A DNA stretch of 64,000 nt, from contig CM043959.1 of the NCBI GenBank assembly GCA_014529385.2, forward strand, positions 1 to 64,000. Reading direction: 5' to 3'. The DNA is from Adiantum capillus-veneris (Eukaryota > Streptophyta > Polypodiopsida > Polypodiales > Pteridaceae). The notes under the pieces are model-generated. The model was not told the DNA's origin. It saw only the letters and a list, made by a program, of their open reading frames with translations, and made no database searches. Position 1 is the stretch's first letter. Every line of letters starts with the position of its first letter. A program made the position numbers and the translations under genes. Below are positions 9,530-19,850 of this stretch, in pieces.

Positions 9530-11188
9530 ATGATAGCCGTTTTTTGGCTTTCCATCATTGCCATAGTAAGCTACCTCACCCATTCAAATCACTCAAACAC
9601 TGTGGCTATGCCTACCATTTCACTGAACATAGGCGTGTGTGAGTTAGGGGACTTTTTCCATATCTTCTTAAAAATCCTCAATTAGCTAGTCACTGGGCTA
9701 GTTGAGCCAAAAAAATAATAAATATAAGTATATTATGGCCCATTTGTGTGTAAATATTTTACTATATATAGAGCCTAAATAAAATGATTTTTCATAATTA
9801 TTTTGGTATTTATTTAAATATTTATACTTAGGTGTGTGTTATTTATGCTATGTACATTGACTCATCATTACCATATTCTTTCTTACCATTTTGCATACTC
9901 TTTATTCCATATAAATATAATTTCATGCAAGCTTCCCTTATTTTTGGTATAAATCCATCCCAACAAAAATCCAAACAAAACTAGTTTTATTTAGGTGTAT
10001 ATTTTTTCACTATTGTAATTTTTTCCTTCCTACATCTATTCTCTATTACTCTCATAAATTAGACCACAAAAAATATTCCTCTTTTTATGGTAGACTTATA
10101 ATGAGAGAGATTTATTTTGACCCCTTTATATTTTTTCCACCTATATTATTTATATTTGACACATACATATTTTTTTAGACCCCTCAATATTTGATTTTTT
10201 TAGTTGTACTATTCACTTATATCACGATCTCAATAATATCTTCAATTATAGACCTACCAAATAAGGTCAAGGGTATGTGGAATGCATGCATGCACCATGG
10301 GGTGCTCACTCTTGGAGGTATTCAAAAGAATCATCCAAAGAAGGACCTCACAAGGACCTTGTGCAGTGGAAAAAACAGTGGGTTTTGCTGAATTTTTAAA
10401 GATCACATGCCCCCGAATTTGAAAAGGTGATACAAACAAAAGTTGTAGCTCGTGAGCTAGACTTTCCCCTCAATTTTTTTCATATTTTATTGAGCTACGA
10501 GCTTCATGGACACGCGCTGCTTAGCCATGTTGACCGCTTCTTCTTCCAGTGCTGTAAAGATGTGAATGTCAAGGATTCAACCTCTCTTTACAAGCTTATC
10601 CCTTCTCTAACTTTTCTCATCATATATCTCACCATTTGGTGAATGATTTTGTAAATATGTTTTAGTGATAATTACTAACTACTAACCACTAACCTTATTG
10701 TAAAATACACTCTCTAGTAGAGTAGGCACTCCCAAATTATTCACTCCATCCTCTCTCCTTTCATCCTCAATAATTATCTTCCCTTGAGCCCACATCCATG
10801 TGACTCAAAGGACAAGAGAGACCCACCCTCATAAAGAAAATAAAAAATATGCATAATCTTTTATTCCTTCAAATAAACTTGATTAGGCCTAATCCAAATC
10901 GGGGCTTCTAAAACCTATAAATAGAGCCCTTCTCTCCCTTGTAAATCATCACATGATCACACTACACCACACCATTCTCAACACATAACACACCACTCTT
11001 CAAGCCTAGTTGTGTAGAGTGTGTGCATTGTGAGTGCTCTATTCCATCACTACACATAGGTGCATGGAGAAGCTTGAAGTTAGTTATTGTCTCTTATTGT
11101 GCTTGCCCCAGTCCCATTTGAGCAGCACGGGAGCCTCAAAGGGTGTTTAGAGGCCGCTCGTTTTGTTGCCCACCCCGGACCGCCTTCA
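9530..11188 (+). repeat. LTR B (1659 bp), internally deleted, shared by units 1 and 2
   Basis: It starts TGATAGCC after a polypurine tract and ends CCGCCTTCA before a primer-binding site. It is therefore both the 3' LTR of unit 1 and the 5' LTR of unit 2. Compared with LTR A it lacks about 360 bp at 10502 (joined at AGCT) and about 560 bp near 11086. It keeps the RY motif and TATA box. Confidence 0.85.
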
Positions 11189-11191
11189 AAT

Positions 11192-11209
11192 TGGTGCCCC
11201 CACTGAGCA
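11192..11209 (+). other. Primer-binding site of unit 2
   Basis: TGGTGCCCCCACTGAGCA lies three bases after LTR B, as at 276 in the outer element, with one change near the end. Confidence 0.7.
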
Positions 11210-11501
11210 ATGACTTTGTGGTTATTGTTGTTGTATTGCATGAATGCTTGAATTTTAGCATAATCAAGAAGATTATATGAATCATGAAAACTTGTATGAC
11301 TGAGTTTAATTTCAATGCAACAAAAATTGATCTAGAATATGGTTTGGATTAGCCTAACATAACAAAGGAAAAAAACATTTTCACATAAGAATCTAGAATT
11401 CATGTTGAAAGACCTTTCAAAATTTTGTGTAGTTAGTTGATGTCATGAGAGAAAATTATTGTTTGGAACTAATCTTTGTGTGGTTCTAGCATTGAGAGAC
11501 T

Positions 11502-12544
11502 ATGACACGCTATACCTTTGATGATATCCCAATCTTCTTCGGAAATCTAGAAGAAGATGTTGATGATTTTCTTGTTGATTTTAGAATGGTTTGTCGTATC
11601 CTTGGTAAAAGGGATGACATTGAAAAAGGGGATTTTCTATTGCTATGCCTTAGAGGCAACACTGAGCAATGGTTTTGGAGTATGTCTTCACAGATTGAAG
11701 ATGGATATACCCAAATTTCCAAAGCTTTGAAGACCCGATTCTCTAAATTTCCAACAACAGAGACAACATGGGCTTCATTAGGGAGACTTCAACAACATGG
11801 TGAAGACTACTATGCTTATGAGGATATTTTTTCTCGTCAATGGGGAAGATGTGGATTTAGTTCTACATTTCCAGATTATGTAAAAATGGAGCAATTTATT
11901 TCGGGTTTGTCTCCTTTCCTAAAGACTAAGGTACTTGTAGAGGACCCTCTACCTTTGAAGATGCGGTCACTATTGCCCAAAGGAAGTTTCACAAGTAGTT
12001 CTACATCAAAAATGGTTTCCATCATGCTAGAAGAACCAACCATCATGAAAGTGTTTCTATCAAGGAGTCATCTCCTTTGCCATACTTGTCTCCTTCTACT
12101 CCAACAAATGTTGAAGAAGTTACTTACATGCCAACTGATTATTCAAGTGCTAAAGTGTGTGGCCAAGACTCAAATGTGGAATCTCTTTCTTCTACCTTCA
12201 TCACAAGCATGCAAAAATCGACACAAGATATCTCAAATGGCATTGATGATTCAATAATGGATACATCCAACCTTTTGGCGGAGGATCAATTTCTAGTCCG
12301 AGCAGACGAAGCTTTTGTGCAACATGATACTATGGAGAATGAAGACCTTGAAGGTAACCTTGATCTTATGGAATGTTCTGAGAGTGTATCTTGTCTAAAA
12401 GAAGAGAGTGAAGAAGAAGATGAGATCATAGGTGGGGAGATCATAGACCACATTGATCACAAAGAGATGATTGTGTACATGGAATGCCAACTCCAAAACA
12501 AATTAGAAGAGTGTGAGTTGAATCCATGTGAGGATAATCTTTAA
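11502..12544 (+). pseudogene. Gag of non-autonomous unit 2
   Basis: It has the same start as unit 1 (MTRYTFDDIPIFFGNLEEDV) and the same motifs (EQWFW, YYAYEDIFSRQW, EQFISGLSPFLKTKV). The frame is lost around 11940-11960, and the true frame resumes and is open from 12077 to a TAA at 12542-12544. A second stop (TAG, 12661-12663) separates it from the X region. These lesions are not those of unit 1. Confidence 0.8.
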
Positions 12545-12664
12545 AAAGTGTTTGAGGATGTTGAAAAGCATTGGTATGACCCATATATGTTAAGCATAGA
12601 GGAACCTATCATGCAAGAAGCCAAAGTTTTCACAAAATCAAACAGTAATCCATCAATCTTTTAG

Positions 12665-13666
12665 GTGGTACAATGTGAGGAGTTACAACCTTGCCAAAGG
12701 GGGGGCTTAGAATGGGATGAAGAACATGGCAGAGTAGTAAAAAATGAAATCATAAAAGGAAACTGTCTGAAGGGTATCATTCTCTCCAATGGTGTTTTAG
12801 TGGGTGGCTCTCCATTCATGGGACAATCTCTTAGCACGAAAATCCAAGCTTTTGAAGCCCCAATCATCTTCACATTGGGTTTCACCTCTTCAAAGTCAAA
12901 TTCTCCTCTCTTCACATATACCTTTCATCGAGGGCACCATGCCTTCTTAAGTGGAAGAGAACATGAATACTTGGTGATGAACAAATGTTTCCAAACCTTC
13001 TACATTTGGTTCTTTGGTGTATGGAGGTCACACATTGTGATGCTTCTGGTCTTCATCATAGATAAAAAACTTGTTGATTGCTACTTGTGGATATATCAAT
13101 CAATACACAAATCTATTCTCTTCCAATGTGTTGGAAGCAATAGAAACCTTCATCTATTATCTACTTCTGTGGTAAACTATTTTCAATATCTTCCAATAGC
13201 AGCTATCGGTATGGATAAAGCTTTCCTAAATCATGAAGGTCATATAATTTTTGACTTGATGAGCCTATCCAGGTTGAATGAATTTTATGAGCTAGAGTTC
13301 AGGAATTTGCTTATACAAGCTCTTGAAGATCGTAGAAGATACATCAACTTTACACAGGAGGAAGAGCAACCAATCTTTTATATCACATTCATAGTGATAG
13401 ATGCAATGATGGACAACAATAGAATCTACAAGGTTCTTCAACCGAAATCAGTAAGTGATTCCATACCATACATCTCTCTTTGGGAAAGATATTTCAAGAT
13501 CTTTGATCCTGGGAGGTGCTTATGGAAACTTTCTCAATGGAGGAGGTTTACTTCGTCACTTCATTACATCCTGCTATTGGCTCTGAGAACAACAACAAAG
13601 GTTCTTCAAAGACGAGAGCAAACAAAGACAGACGTTACACAATCTACATGTTGTATGATCGGATAA
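12665..13666 (+). CDS. Unrecognised domain X of the gag ORF, unit 2
   Basis: A 333-codon open frame lies in the frame of the second part of gag. It aligns end to end with 8460-9482 of unit 1: VQCEELQPCQRGG, FMGQSLS, FIWFFGVWRSHIVMLLVF, IFYITFIVIDAMMDNNRIY. Substitutions between the two copies are often replacing, so recent constraint looks weak. The frame nevertheless survived in both. It ends at TAA 13664-13666, eight bases before the hairpin loop. Confidence 0.55.
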   Translation: MVQCEELQPCQRGGLEWDEEHGRVVKNEIIKGNCLKGIILSNGVLVGGSPFMGQSLSTKIQAFEAPIIFTLGFTSSKSNSPLFTYTFHRGHHAFLSGREHEYLVMNKCFQTFYIWFFGVWRSHIVMLLVFIIDKKLVDCYLWIYQSIHKSILFQCVGSNRNLHLLSTSVVNYFQYLPIAAIGMDKAFLNHEGHIIFDLMSLSRLNEFYELEFRNLLIQALEDRRRYINFTQEEEQPIFYITFIVIDAMMDNNRIYKVLQPKSVSDSIPYISLWERYFKIFDPGRCLWKLSQWRRFTSSLHYILLLALRTTTKVLQRREQTKTDVTQSTCCMIG

Positions 13667-13705
13667 ATGGTACATGAATGTACCATTATCTAAAGGGGGG
13701 GCTAA
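13666..13705 (+). other. Pre-PPT hairpin and polypurine tract of unit 2
   Basis: Perfect 7-bp arms AATGGTA and TACCATT flank the loop CATGAATG. The tract AAAGGGGGGGCTAA then runs up to LTR C. Confidence 0.75.
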
Positions 13706-15451
13706 TGATAGCCATTTTTTGGCTTTCCATAATTGCCATAGTAAGCTACCTCACCCTATCAAATCACTCAAACATTTTGGTTATCCCTACCATTTCACTG
13801 TACAAAGGCGTGTGTGAGTTAGGGGACTTTCTCCATATTTTCTTAAAAACCCTCAATTAGCTAGTCACTGGGCTAGTTGAGCCAAAAAACTAAATTTAAA
13901 AAAAATAAAAAAATAAAAAAATATTATGGCCCATTTGTGTGTAAATATTTCATTGTATATAGGGCCTAAATAAAAGGATTTTTCATAAATTTTTTGGTAT
14001 TTATTGAAATATTTCTACCTATGGTGTGTTATTTATGCTAGGTACACTGACTCACCATTACCATATTTTTTCTTACCATTTTGCATACTCTTTATTCCAT
14101 ATAAAAATAATTTCATGCAAGATTCTCTTTTTTTTGGTGTAACTCCATCCCAATAAAAATCCAAAAAAACTAGTTTTATTTAGGTGTATATTTTTTCAGT
14201 ATTGTGATTTTGTCCTTCCTACATCTATTCTCTATTACTCTCATAAATTAGACCACCAAAAATATTCACCTTTTTATGGTAGACTTATAATGAGAGATAT
14301 TTATTTTGACCCGTTTATATTTTTTTCACCTATTTTATTTATATTTGACATGTACATATTTTTTTTAGACCCCTCAATATTTGATTTTCTTAGTTGTACT
14401 ATTCACTTATATCATGATCTCAACAATATCTTCAATTATAGACCTACAAACAAGGTCAAGGGTATGTGGAATGCATGCATGCACCATGCGGAGCTCACTC
14501 TTGGAGGTATTCAAAAGAGTCATCCAAAGAAGACCTCACAAGGACTTTGTGCAGTGGAAAAAATAGTCGGTTTTGCTGAATTTTTTATGTTCACATGCTC
14601 CCCGAATTTGAAAACGTAACAAAAACAAAAGTTGTAGCTCGTGAGCTGAACTTTCACCTCAATTGTTTTCATATTTTTTTGAGCTACGAGCTGTGAGCTA
14701 TGAGTTCATTGGTGGACTCGGGTTTGCCCATGCTATGCAGCCACACTCTCTCTTCCACTTTATCATTTTCCTCTTTCACACACACACTCCTCCCTCTCCT
14801 TCCCACTCCCAAAACTGAAACTCCCATGTCCTAATTCACCCTCTTCATCATTGCCACATCTCTCACACGTCCATAGCCGTCATCCTCCATTTCTACACCC
14901 TATGTGTCCCCCTTTCTCTCTACAGATATGTCCATATTACCATACTCTCTTCAGCTTTGTGAAGAACTTCAAAAAATCAGCAAAAATCCAAGGATAACCT
15001 CTGCAAATGAAGGCTTTTATCATGAATTTTCCAAGGTTTGAAATAACATAGCTTCATCGACACGCGCTACTTTGCCATGCTGACTGCTTCTTCTTTCGGT
15101 GCTGTAAAGAGGTGAATGTCAACTTCTCCAAAGCTTCAACCTCTCTTTACAGGCTCATCCCTTCTCTAACTTTTCTGATCATATATCTCACCATTTGGTG
15201 AATGATTTTGTAAATATTTTTTAGTGATAATTACTAACTACTAACCAATAACCTTATTGTAAAATGCGCCCTCTACTAGAGTAGGCACTCCCCAATTATT
15301 CACTCAATCCTCTCTCCTATCATCCTCAATATTCTCTTCCCTTGAGCCCACATATATGTGACTCAAAGGACAAGAGAGACCCACCCTCATTTTAAAAAAA
15401 AAAATATGCATAATCTTTTCTTCCTTTACATAAACTTGGTTAGGACTAATG
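13706..15451 (+). repeat. LTR C, truncated and fused to an integrase segment
   Basis: It begins TGATAGCC after the polypurine tract of unit 2 and follows the other LTRs for about 1745 bp. At the sequence AATGCAAAT it passes straight into integrase coding sequence at 15452. The other LTRs read AATCCAAATCGGGG or AATCCTAATCGGGG here. The missing part includes the TATA box, the LTR 3' end, gag, protease, reverse transcriptase and both RNase H domains of an autonomous element. Confidence 0.85.
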
Positions 15452-16883
15452 CAAATGTCAAGCAACCGAGATACCAGGGATTGGAGTCATTGACTCCCAT
15501 TATTAGCTACATTTTGGAGGGTGAGTTTCCACAAGACTTCACAAAGGCTCAGAAGAGGAGACTCATGAAAAAGGCAAGCGCGTATCTCTTTCTAGAAGGA
15601 TCCCTCTATCAAAGAAGGAAGGATGAAGTGTGCAGAAGAGTTCCAACTATTGAGGAAATCCAAGCCATTCTAAAAGGTTTGCATGAGGAAGTGTGTGGTG
15701 GTCATTTTGCACAGGAAATCAATGCAAAAAGATTTTGCTTGCCGGATATGTTTCGCCAAGCTTGCACATTGATGTTCAACATTGGTGTAAAAGCTGTCAC
15801 AATTGTCAGATTAATGGAAACAAGCGTCTGTTACATGGTCCACGTCAGTTAGTCCTTGCAAATGGTCCATTTGAAAAATGGGGCATTTATGCTATGGGTC
15901 CATTTCCTAGGACTAAAAATGGGAAATCGTATATCTTGGAGGCCATAGACTACATGACGAGATGGGTAGAAGCATAAAGTGTGGCAAAGGTAAATGAGAG
16001 GACAGTGAGCAAATTTTTCTACACTCACATTTGTTGTAGATTTGGCACACCTTTGGAGATTGTTTCTGATAATGGTCCAGGGTTTAGAAAGGGCTTGCTC
16101 ACAGAAGTCTGTGAAGAACTTCAAATTCTACATCGTCATAGTACACCCTACTATCCCCAATCAAATGGTTTGGTAGAAAAATCTAATGGTGTCATTACAG
16201 GCATCATTAGAAAGATGGTGAAAAACAAGACAAAGTTGTGGGATGACTTCTTGGATGGTGCCTTGTGGACGTATCGAACCACATATAGGGAAGCCACGGA
16301 GTTCACACCATTTCACTTGGTCTATGGTCAAGAGGCTTTACAACCAATTGAGCTCAACATTCCAACAATGCGACTTCATGGCAAAGCAGCACAAGATGAT
16401 CAAGAAGCATGGATGGATCGACTTCTTACCTTAGCTGAGCTTGAGTGGAAAAGAGAAACAGCATACGAGTGCTACAAGAGGAAAGCTACGCAGGCAAAAG
16501 AAAAGCTCGACAAGAAACTAAAGGACAAAGGCATCAAGGAAGGAGATCTCGTGCTAAGGTATGACAATCGACTCGATAATCGTTTTGATGCCAAATTTGA
16601 AACTAGATGGCAGGGGCCATACATAGTTAAGAAAGATTTCAATTCAAGTTACTATCAACTTATAGACTTGAATGGGAAAGAGCACTCTAGGAAGGTAAAC
16701 GGGTATCGCTTGAAGCCTTATTTGAGTCGCCTTCTACCAAAGGATCTACCAAAGAATTGTCAAAGGGCAGCTGTCTCATGTAAGTATTGTTACATAAAGC
16801 ATGAGTGTAACTCAAACAAAAATTCTGAGGGGCCAAACAATGAAGATCTCGTCAAGGACTCTGAAGCACTCTCTTTGGAATAG
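15452..16883 (+). pseudogene. Integrase segment between LTR C and LTR D
   Basis: It begins in the linker before integrase (PRYQGLESLTPIISYILEGE). The zinc-binding part is LHEEVCGGHFAQE, then HWCKSCHNCQ after a frameshift in an A5 run near 15725. The core has KWGIYAMGPFPR, where Asp of the usual GIDAMGP is Tyr, DNGPGFRKG and YYPQSNGLVEKSNG. The C-terminal part is RYDNRLDNRFDAKFETRW. A TAA at 15975-15977 and the TAG at 16881-16883 also interrupt it. The first catalytic aspartate of the DDE triad is thus lost. It is nearly identical to 19851-21306 and shares the frameshift. Confidence 0.85.
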
Positions 16884-16890
16884 ATGCTCT

Positions 16891-16932
16891 ATGATGGTAC
16901 ATGAATATACCATCATCCTGGGGGAGGGCTAA
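16891..16932 (+). other. Pre-PPT hairpin and polypurine tract before LTR D
   Basis: Perfect 9-bp arms ATGATGGTA (16891-16899) and TACCATCAT (16908-16916) flank the 8-base loop CATGAATA. The polypurine tract GGGGGAGGGCTAA (16920-16932) ends at the LTR. Confidence 0.8.
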
Positions 16933-19533
16933 TGATAGTTGTTTTAGGGCTTTCCATAATTGCCATAGTAAGCTACCTCACCCTATCAAATCACTCAAAC
17001 ATTTTGGTTATCCCTACCATTTCACAATACATAGGCGTGTGTGAGTTAGGGACTTTCTCCATATTTTCTTAAAAACCCTTAGCTAGCTAGTCACTGGGCT
17101 AGTTGAGCCTAAAAAATAAAAAAATATCAAAAATATAAGTATATTATGGCCCATTTGTGTGTAAATATTTCATTGTATATAAGACCTAAATAAAAGGATT
17201 TCTCATAATTATTTTGGTATTTATTTAAATATTTCTACCTATGGTGTGTTATTTATGCTATGTACATTGACTCACCAATACCATATTTTTTCTTACAATT
17301 TTGCATACTCTTTATTCCATATAAAAATAATTTCATGCAAGATTCTCTTATTTTTGGTGTAACTCCATCCCAACAAAAATCCAAAAAAACTAGTTTTATT
17401 TATGTGTATATTTTTTCATTATTGTGATTTTTCCTTCCTACATCTATTCTCTTTTACTCTCATAAATTAGAAAACCAAAAATATTCATCTTTTTATGGTA
17501 GACTTATAATGAGAGAGATTTATTTTGACCCCTTTATATTTTTTCCACCTATATTATTTATATTTGACATGTACATATTTTTTTAGACCCCTCAATATTT
17601 GATTTTCTTAGTTGTACTATTCACTTATATCATGATCTCAACAATATCTTCAAGTAGAGACCTACCAAATAAGGTCAAGGGTATGTGGAATGCATGCATG
17701 CACCATGGGGAGCTCACTCTTGGAGATATTCAAAAGAATCATCCAAAGAAGGACCTAACAAGGATCTTGTGCAGTGGAAAAAACAGTCGGTTTTGTTGAA
17801 TTTTTAAAGATCACATGCTCCCCGAATTTGAAAAGGTGATACAAACAAAAGTTGTAGCTCGTGAGATGAACTTTTACCTTAAACATTTTCATATTTTTTT
17901 GAGCTACGAGCTGTGAGCTATGATTTTATTGGTGGACCCCAGTTTGCCCATGCTATGCAGCCACACTCCCTCTTCCACTTTATCATTTTCGTCTTTCACA
18001 CACACTCCTCCCTCTCCTTACCACTCCCAAACCTACAACTCCCACGTCCTAATTCACCCTCTTCACCATTGCCACATCTCTCACACCTCCATAGCCTTCA
18101 TTCTCCATTTCTACACCCTATGTGTCCCCCTTTCTCTCTACATATATGTCCATATTACCATACTCTCTTCAACTTTGTAAAGAACTTCAAAAAATCAGCA
18201 AAACTCCAAAGATAACCTCTGCAAATGAAGGCTTTTATCATGAATTTTCCAAGGTTTGAAATAACATAGCTTCATCGACACGCGCTGCTTCGCCATGCTG
18301 ACTGCTTCTTCTTCTGGTGCTGTAAAGAGGTGAATGTCAACTTCTCCAAAGCTTCAACCTCTCTTTACAAGCGCATCCCTTCTCTAACTTTTCTCATCAT
18401 ATATCTCACCATTCGTTGAATGATTTTGTAAATATTTTTTAGTGATAATTACTAACTACTAACCACTAACCTTATTGTAAAATGCACCCTCTACTAGAGT
18501 AGGCACTCCCAAATTATTCACTCAATCCTCTCTCCTATCATCCTCAATAATTCTCTTCCCTTGAGACCACATCCATGTGACTCAAAGGACAAGAGAGACC
18601 CACCCTCATTAAAAATAAAAATAAAAAATGCATAATCTTTTATTCATTCAAATAAACTTGATTAAGCCTAATCCTAATCGGGGCTTCTAAAACCTATAAA
18701 TAGAGCCCTTGTCTTCCTTGTAAATCATTATATGATCACACTACACCACACCATTCTCAACACATAACACACCACTCTTCAAGCCTAGTTGTGTAGAGTG
18801 TGTGCATTGTGAGTGCTCTATTCCATCACTACACATAGATGCTTGGAGAAGCTTGAAGTTAGTTATGCCATCTAGAGGAGTGGAGTGTATGCCATACTCT
18901 TCACCACACTTGTAGCCTACTCTTGTGCATAAATAAGATTTATAGTTTTGGGTGCAATTGTATGCTACAACTACGACTCTTCTCTCCAAATTGACTTGAT
19001 AAGTTGGCTCATCAGGTGGTTGAAGGTATATTGTCCTTGAAGTTTGTTGTGCCATTTCATGCTTGGTGGTTTGAGGGCTTGTTGAATTGTTTGCCTAAAA
19101 GGTGAATTGTAAGAGGGTGCTCGGTGAGAGGGCTCCCGTGACCCTAAGACAATTTGTGTATTGGCAACAAGGTCAAGTTTTGTGTTGTCTCTCTATTTCT
19201 CATCAAGCTTTGTGTGCATCTAGTCTTTAAGGCTAAGAATGAGTTGCTCAAGTTGATTTGTGCGCTTTACCTCTCTCTGGCGTGGTGAAGGTTTGTGTTT
19301 CGTGTGTGTGGCTATCTTGCATTCCCCTCTCTTTGTGCGTTTGAGTACAAGGAGATATCACGTGCGTCCTAATTCGCATCTACAACTAGGTGGTGCCCCT
19401 TTTCTTGTTTGGTTTTTGGCTGTGGGTTGTTGTTGTCTTTGATTTTGCTTGCCACAGCCCTATTTGAGCAGCACGGGAGCCTCTAAGGGTATTTAGAGGC
19501 CGCTCTTCTTGTTGCCCGCCCTGGACCGCCTTC
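16933..19533 (+). repeat. LTR D (2601 bp), last LTR of the nested block
   Basis: It runs from TGATAG to CCGCCTTC and is followed directly by TCTAC; the final A of the usual CA end is missing. It is much closer to LTR E (21335-23936) than to LTRs A-C, for example in CTTCAAGTAGAGACC and CTTTTACCTTAAACA. At its 3' end it keeps the inner-type GCGCTTTACC and GTGAAGG. Confidence 0.9.
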
Positions 19534-19538
19534 TCTAC
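19534..19538 (+). repeat. Target-site duplication TCTAC, right copy
   Basis: It matches 4384-4388 exactly and adjoins the end of LTR D. The outer second RNase H frame resumes in these bases. Confidence 0.85.
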
Positions 19539-19850
19539 CAGGTTCAACTAGCAACAATGAAGCAGAATATGGCACACTACTTCATGGTTTAAAGATATGC
19601 ATTGGCCAAGGTATACAACGTCTCATGCTAAAAGGGGATGCACTTCTCATCGTGAAGCAAATTTTAGGCATTTGGGCATGCAAGAATGAAAGCCTAAGGA
19701 CAAAAGTTCATGCCATTCGTAGATTTTTTAATCAATTTGAAGAAGTGCAACTATATCATATTCCTAGAAAACAGAATGAAGATGCGGATTTACTTGAACA
19801 ACAAGCAGTTACATGTGTTGAGAAAGAGGTGCAGGTCATCATGGTGGCAA
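19534..19850 (+). pseudogene. Second RNase H domain of the outer Tat element, C-terminal half
   Basis: NNEAEYGTLLHGL carries the catalytic glutamate, LKGDALLIVKQI the next aspartate, and YHIPRKQNEDAD the last acidic box. These match DNEAEYAALTLGL, FGDAMLLIKQI and VPRVENQEADALA in the younger element. In-frame decay is light here, with the frame open from 19625 to 20251. The domain trims RNA in RNA-DNA hybrids during reverse transcription. Confidence 0.85.

Larger units (their letters stand above)
4389..19533 (+). mobile_element. Nested block of tandem Tat-family units inside the outer element
   Basis: The order is LTR A (4389-6978), gag-X unit 1, LTR B (9530-11188), gag-X unit 2, LTR C (13706-15451, truncated), an integrase segment (15452-16883) and LTR D (16933-19533). 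The block starts with TG at the left TCTAC and ends at the right TCTAC, so it behaves as one insertion into the outer pol. Neighbouring units share LTRs, which is the signature of unequal recombination between LTRs, not of separate insertions. The units belong to the same family as their host: same LTR ends, primer site and polypurine tract. Confidence 0.85.

Noticed and set aside
17599-17799. Hydrophobic 66-80 aa ORFs recurring in the LTRs (5057, 10191, 17599, 22002)
   Set aside because: They overlap the RY-motif part of U3 and break after different lengths in different LTRs; repetition of the LTR explains them.
17913-18215. Ser/His/Pro-rich ORFs recurring at 5372, 17913 and 22316
   Set aside because: They recur only because the LTRs recur. 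The sequence is C-rich U3 DNA readable in two overlapping frames, with no codon-level conservation visible.
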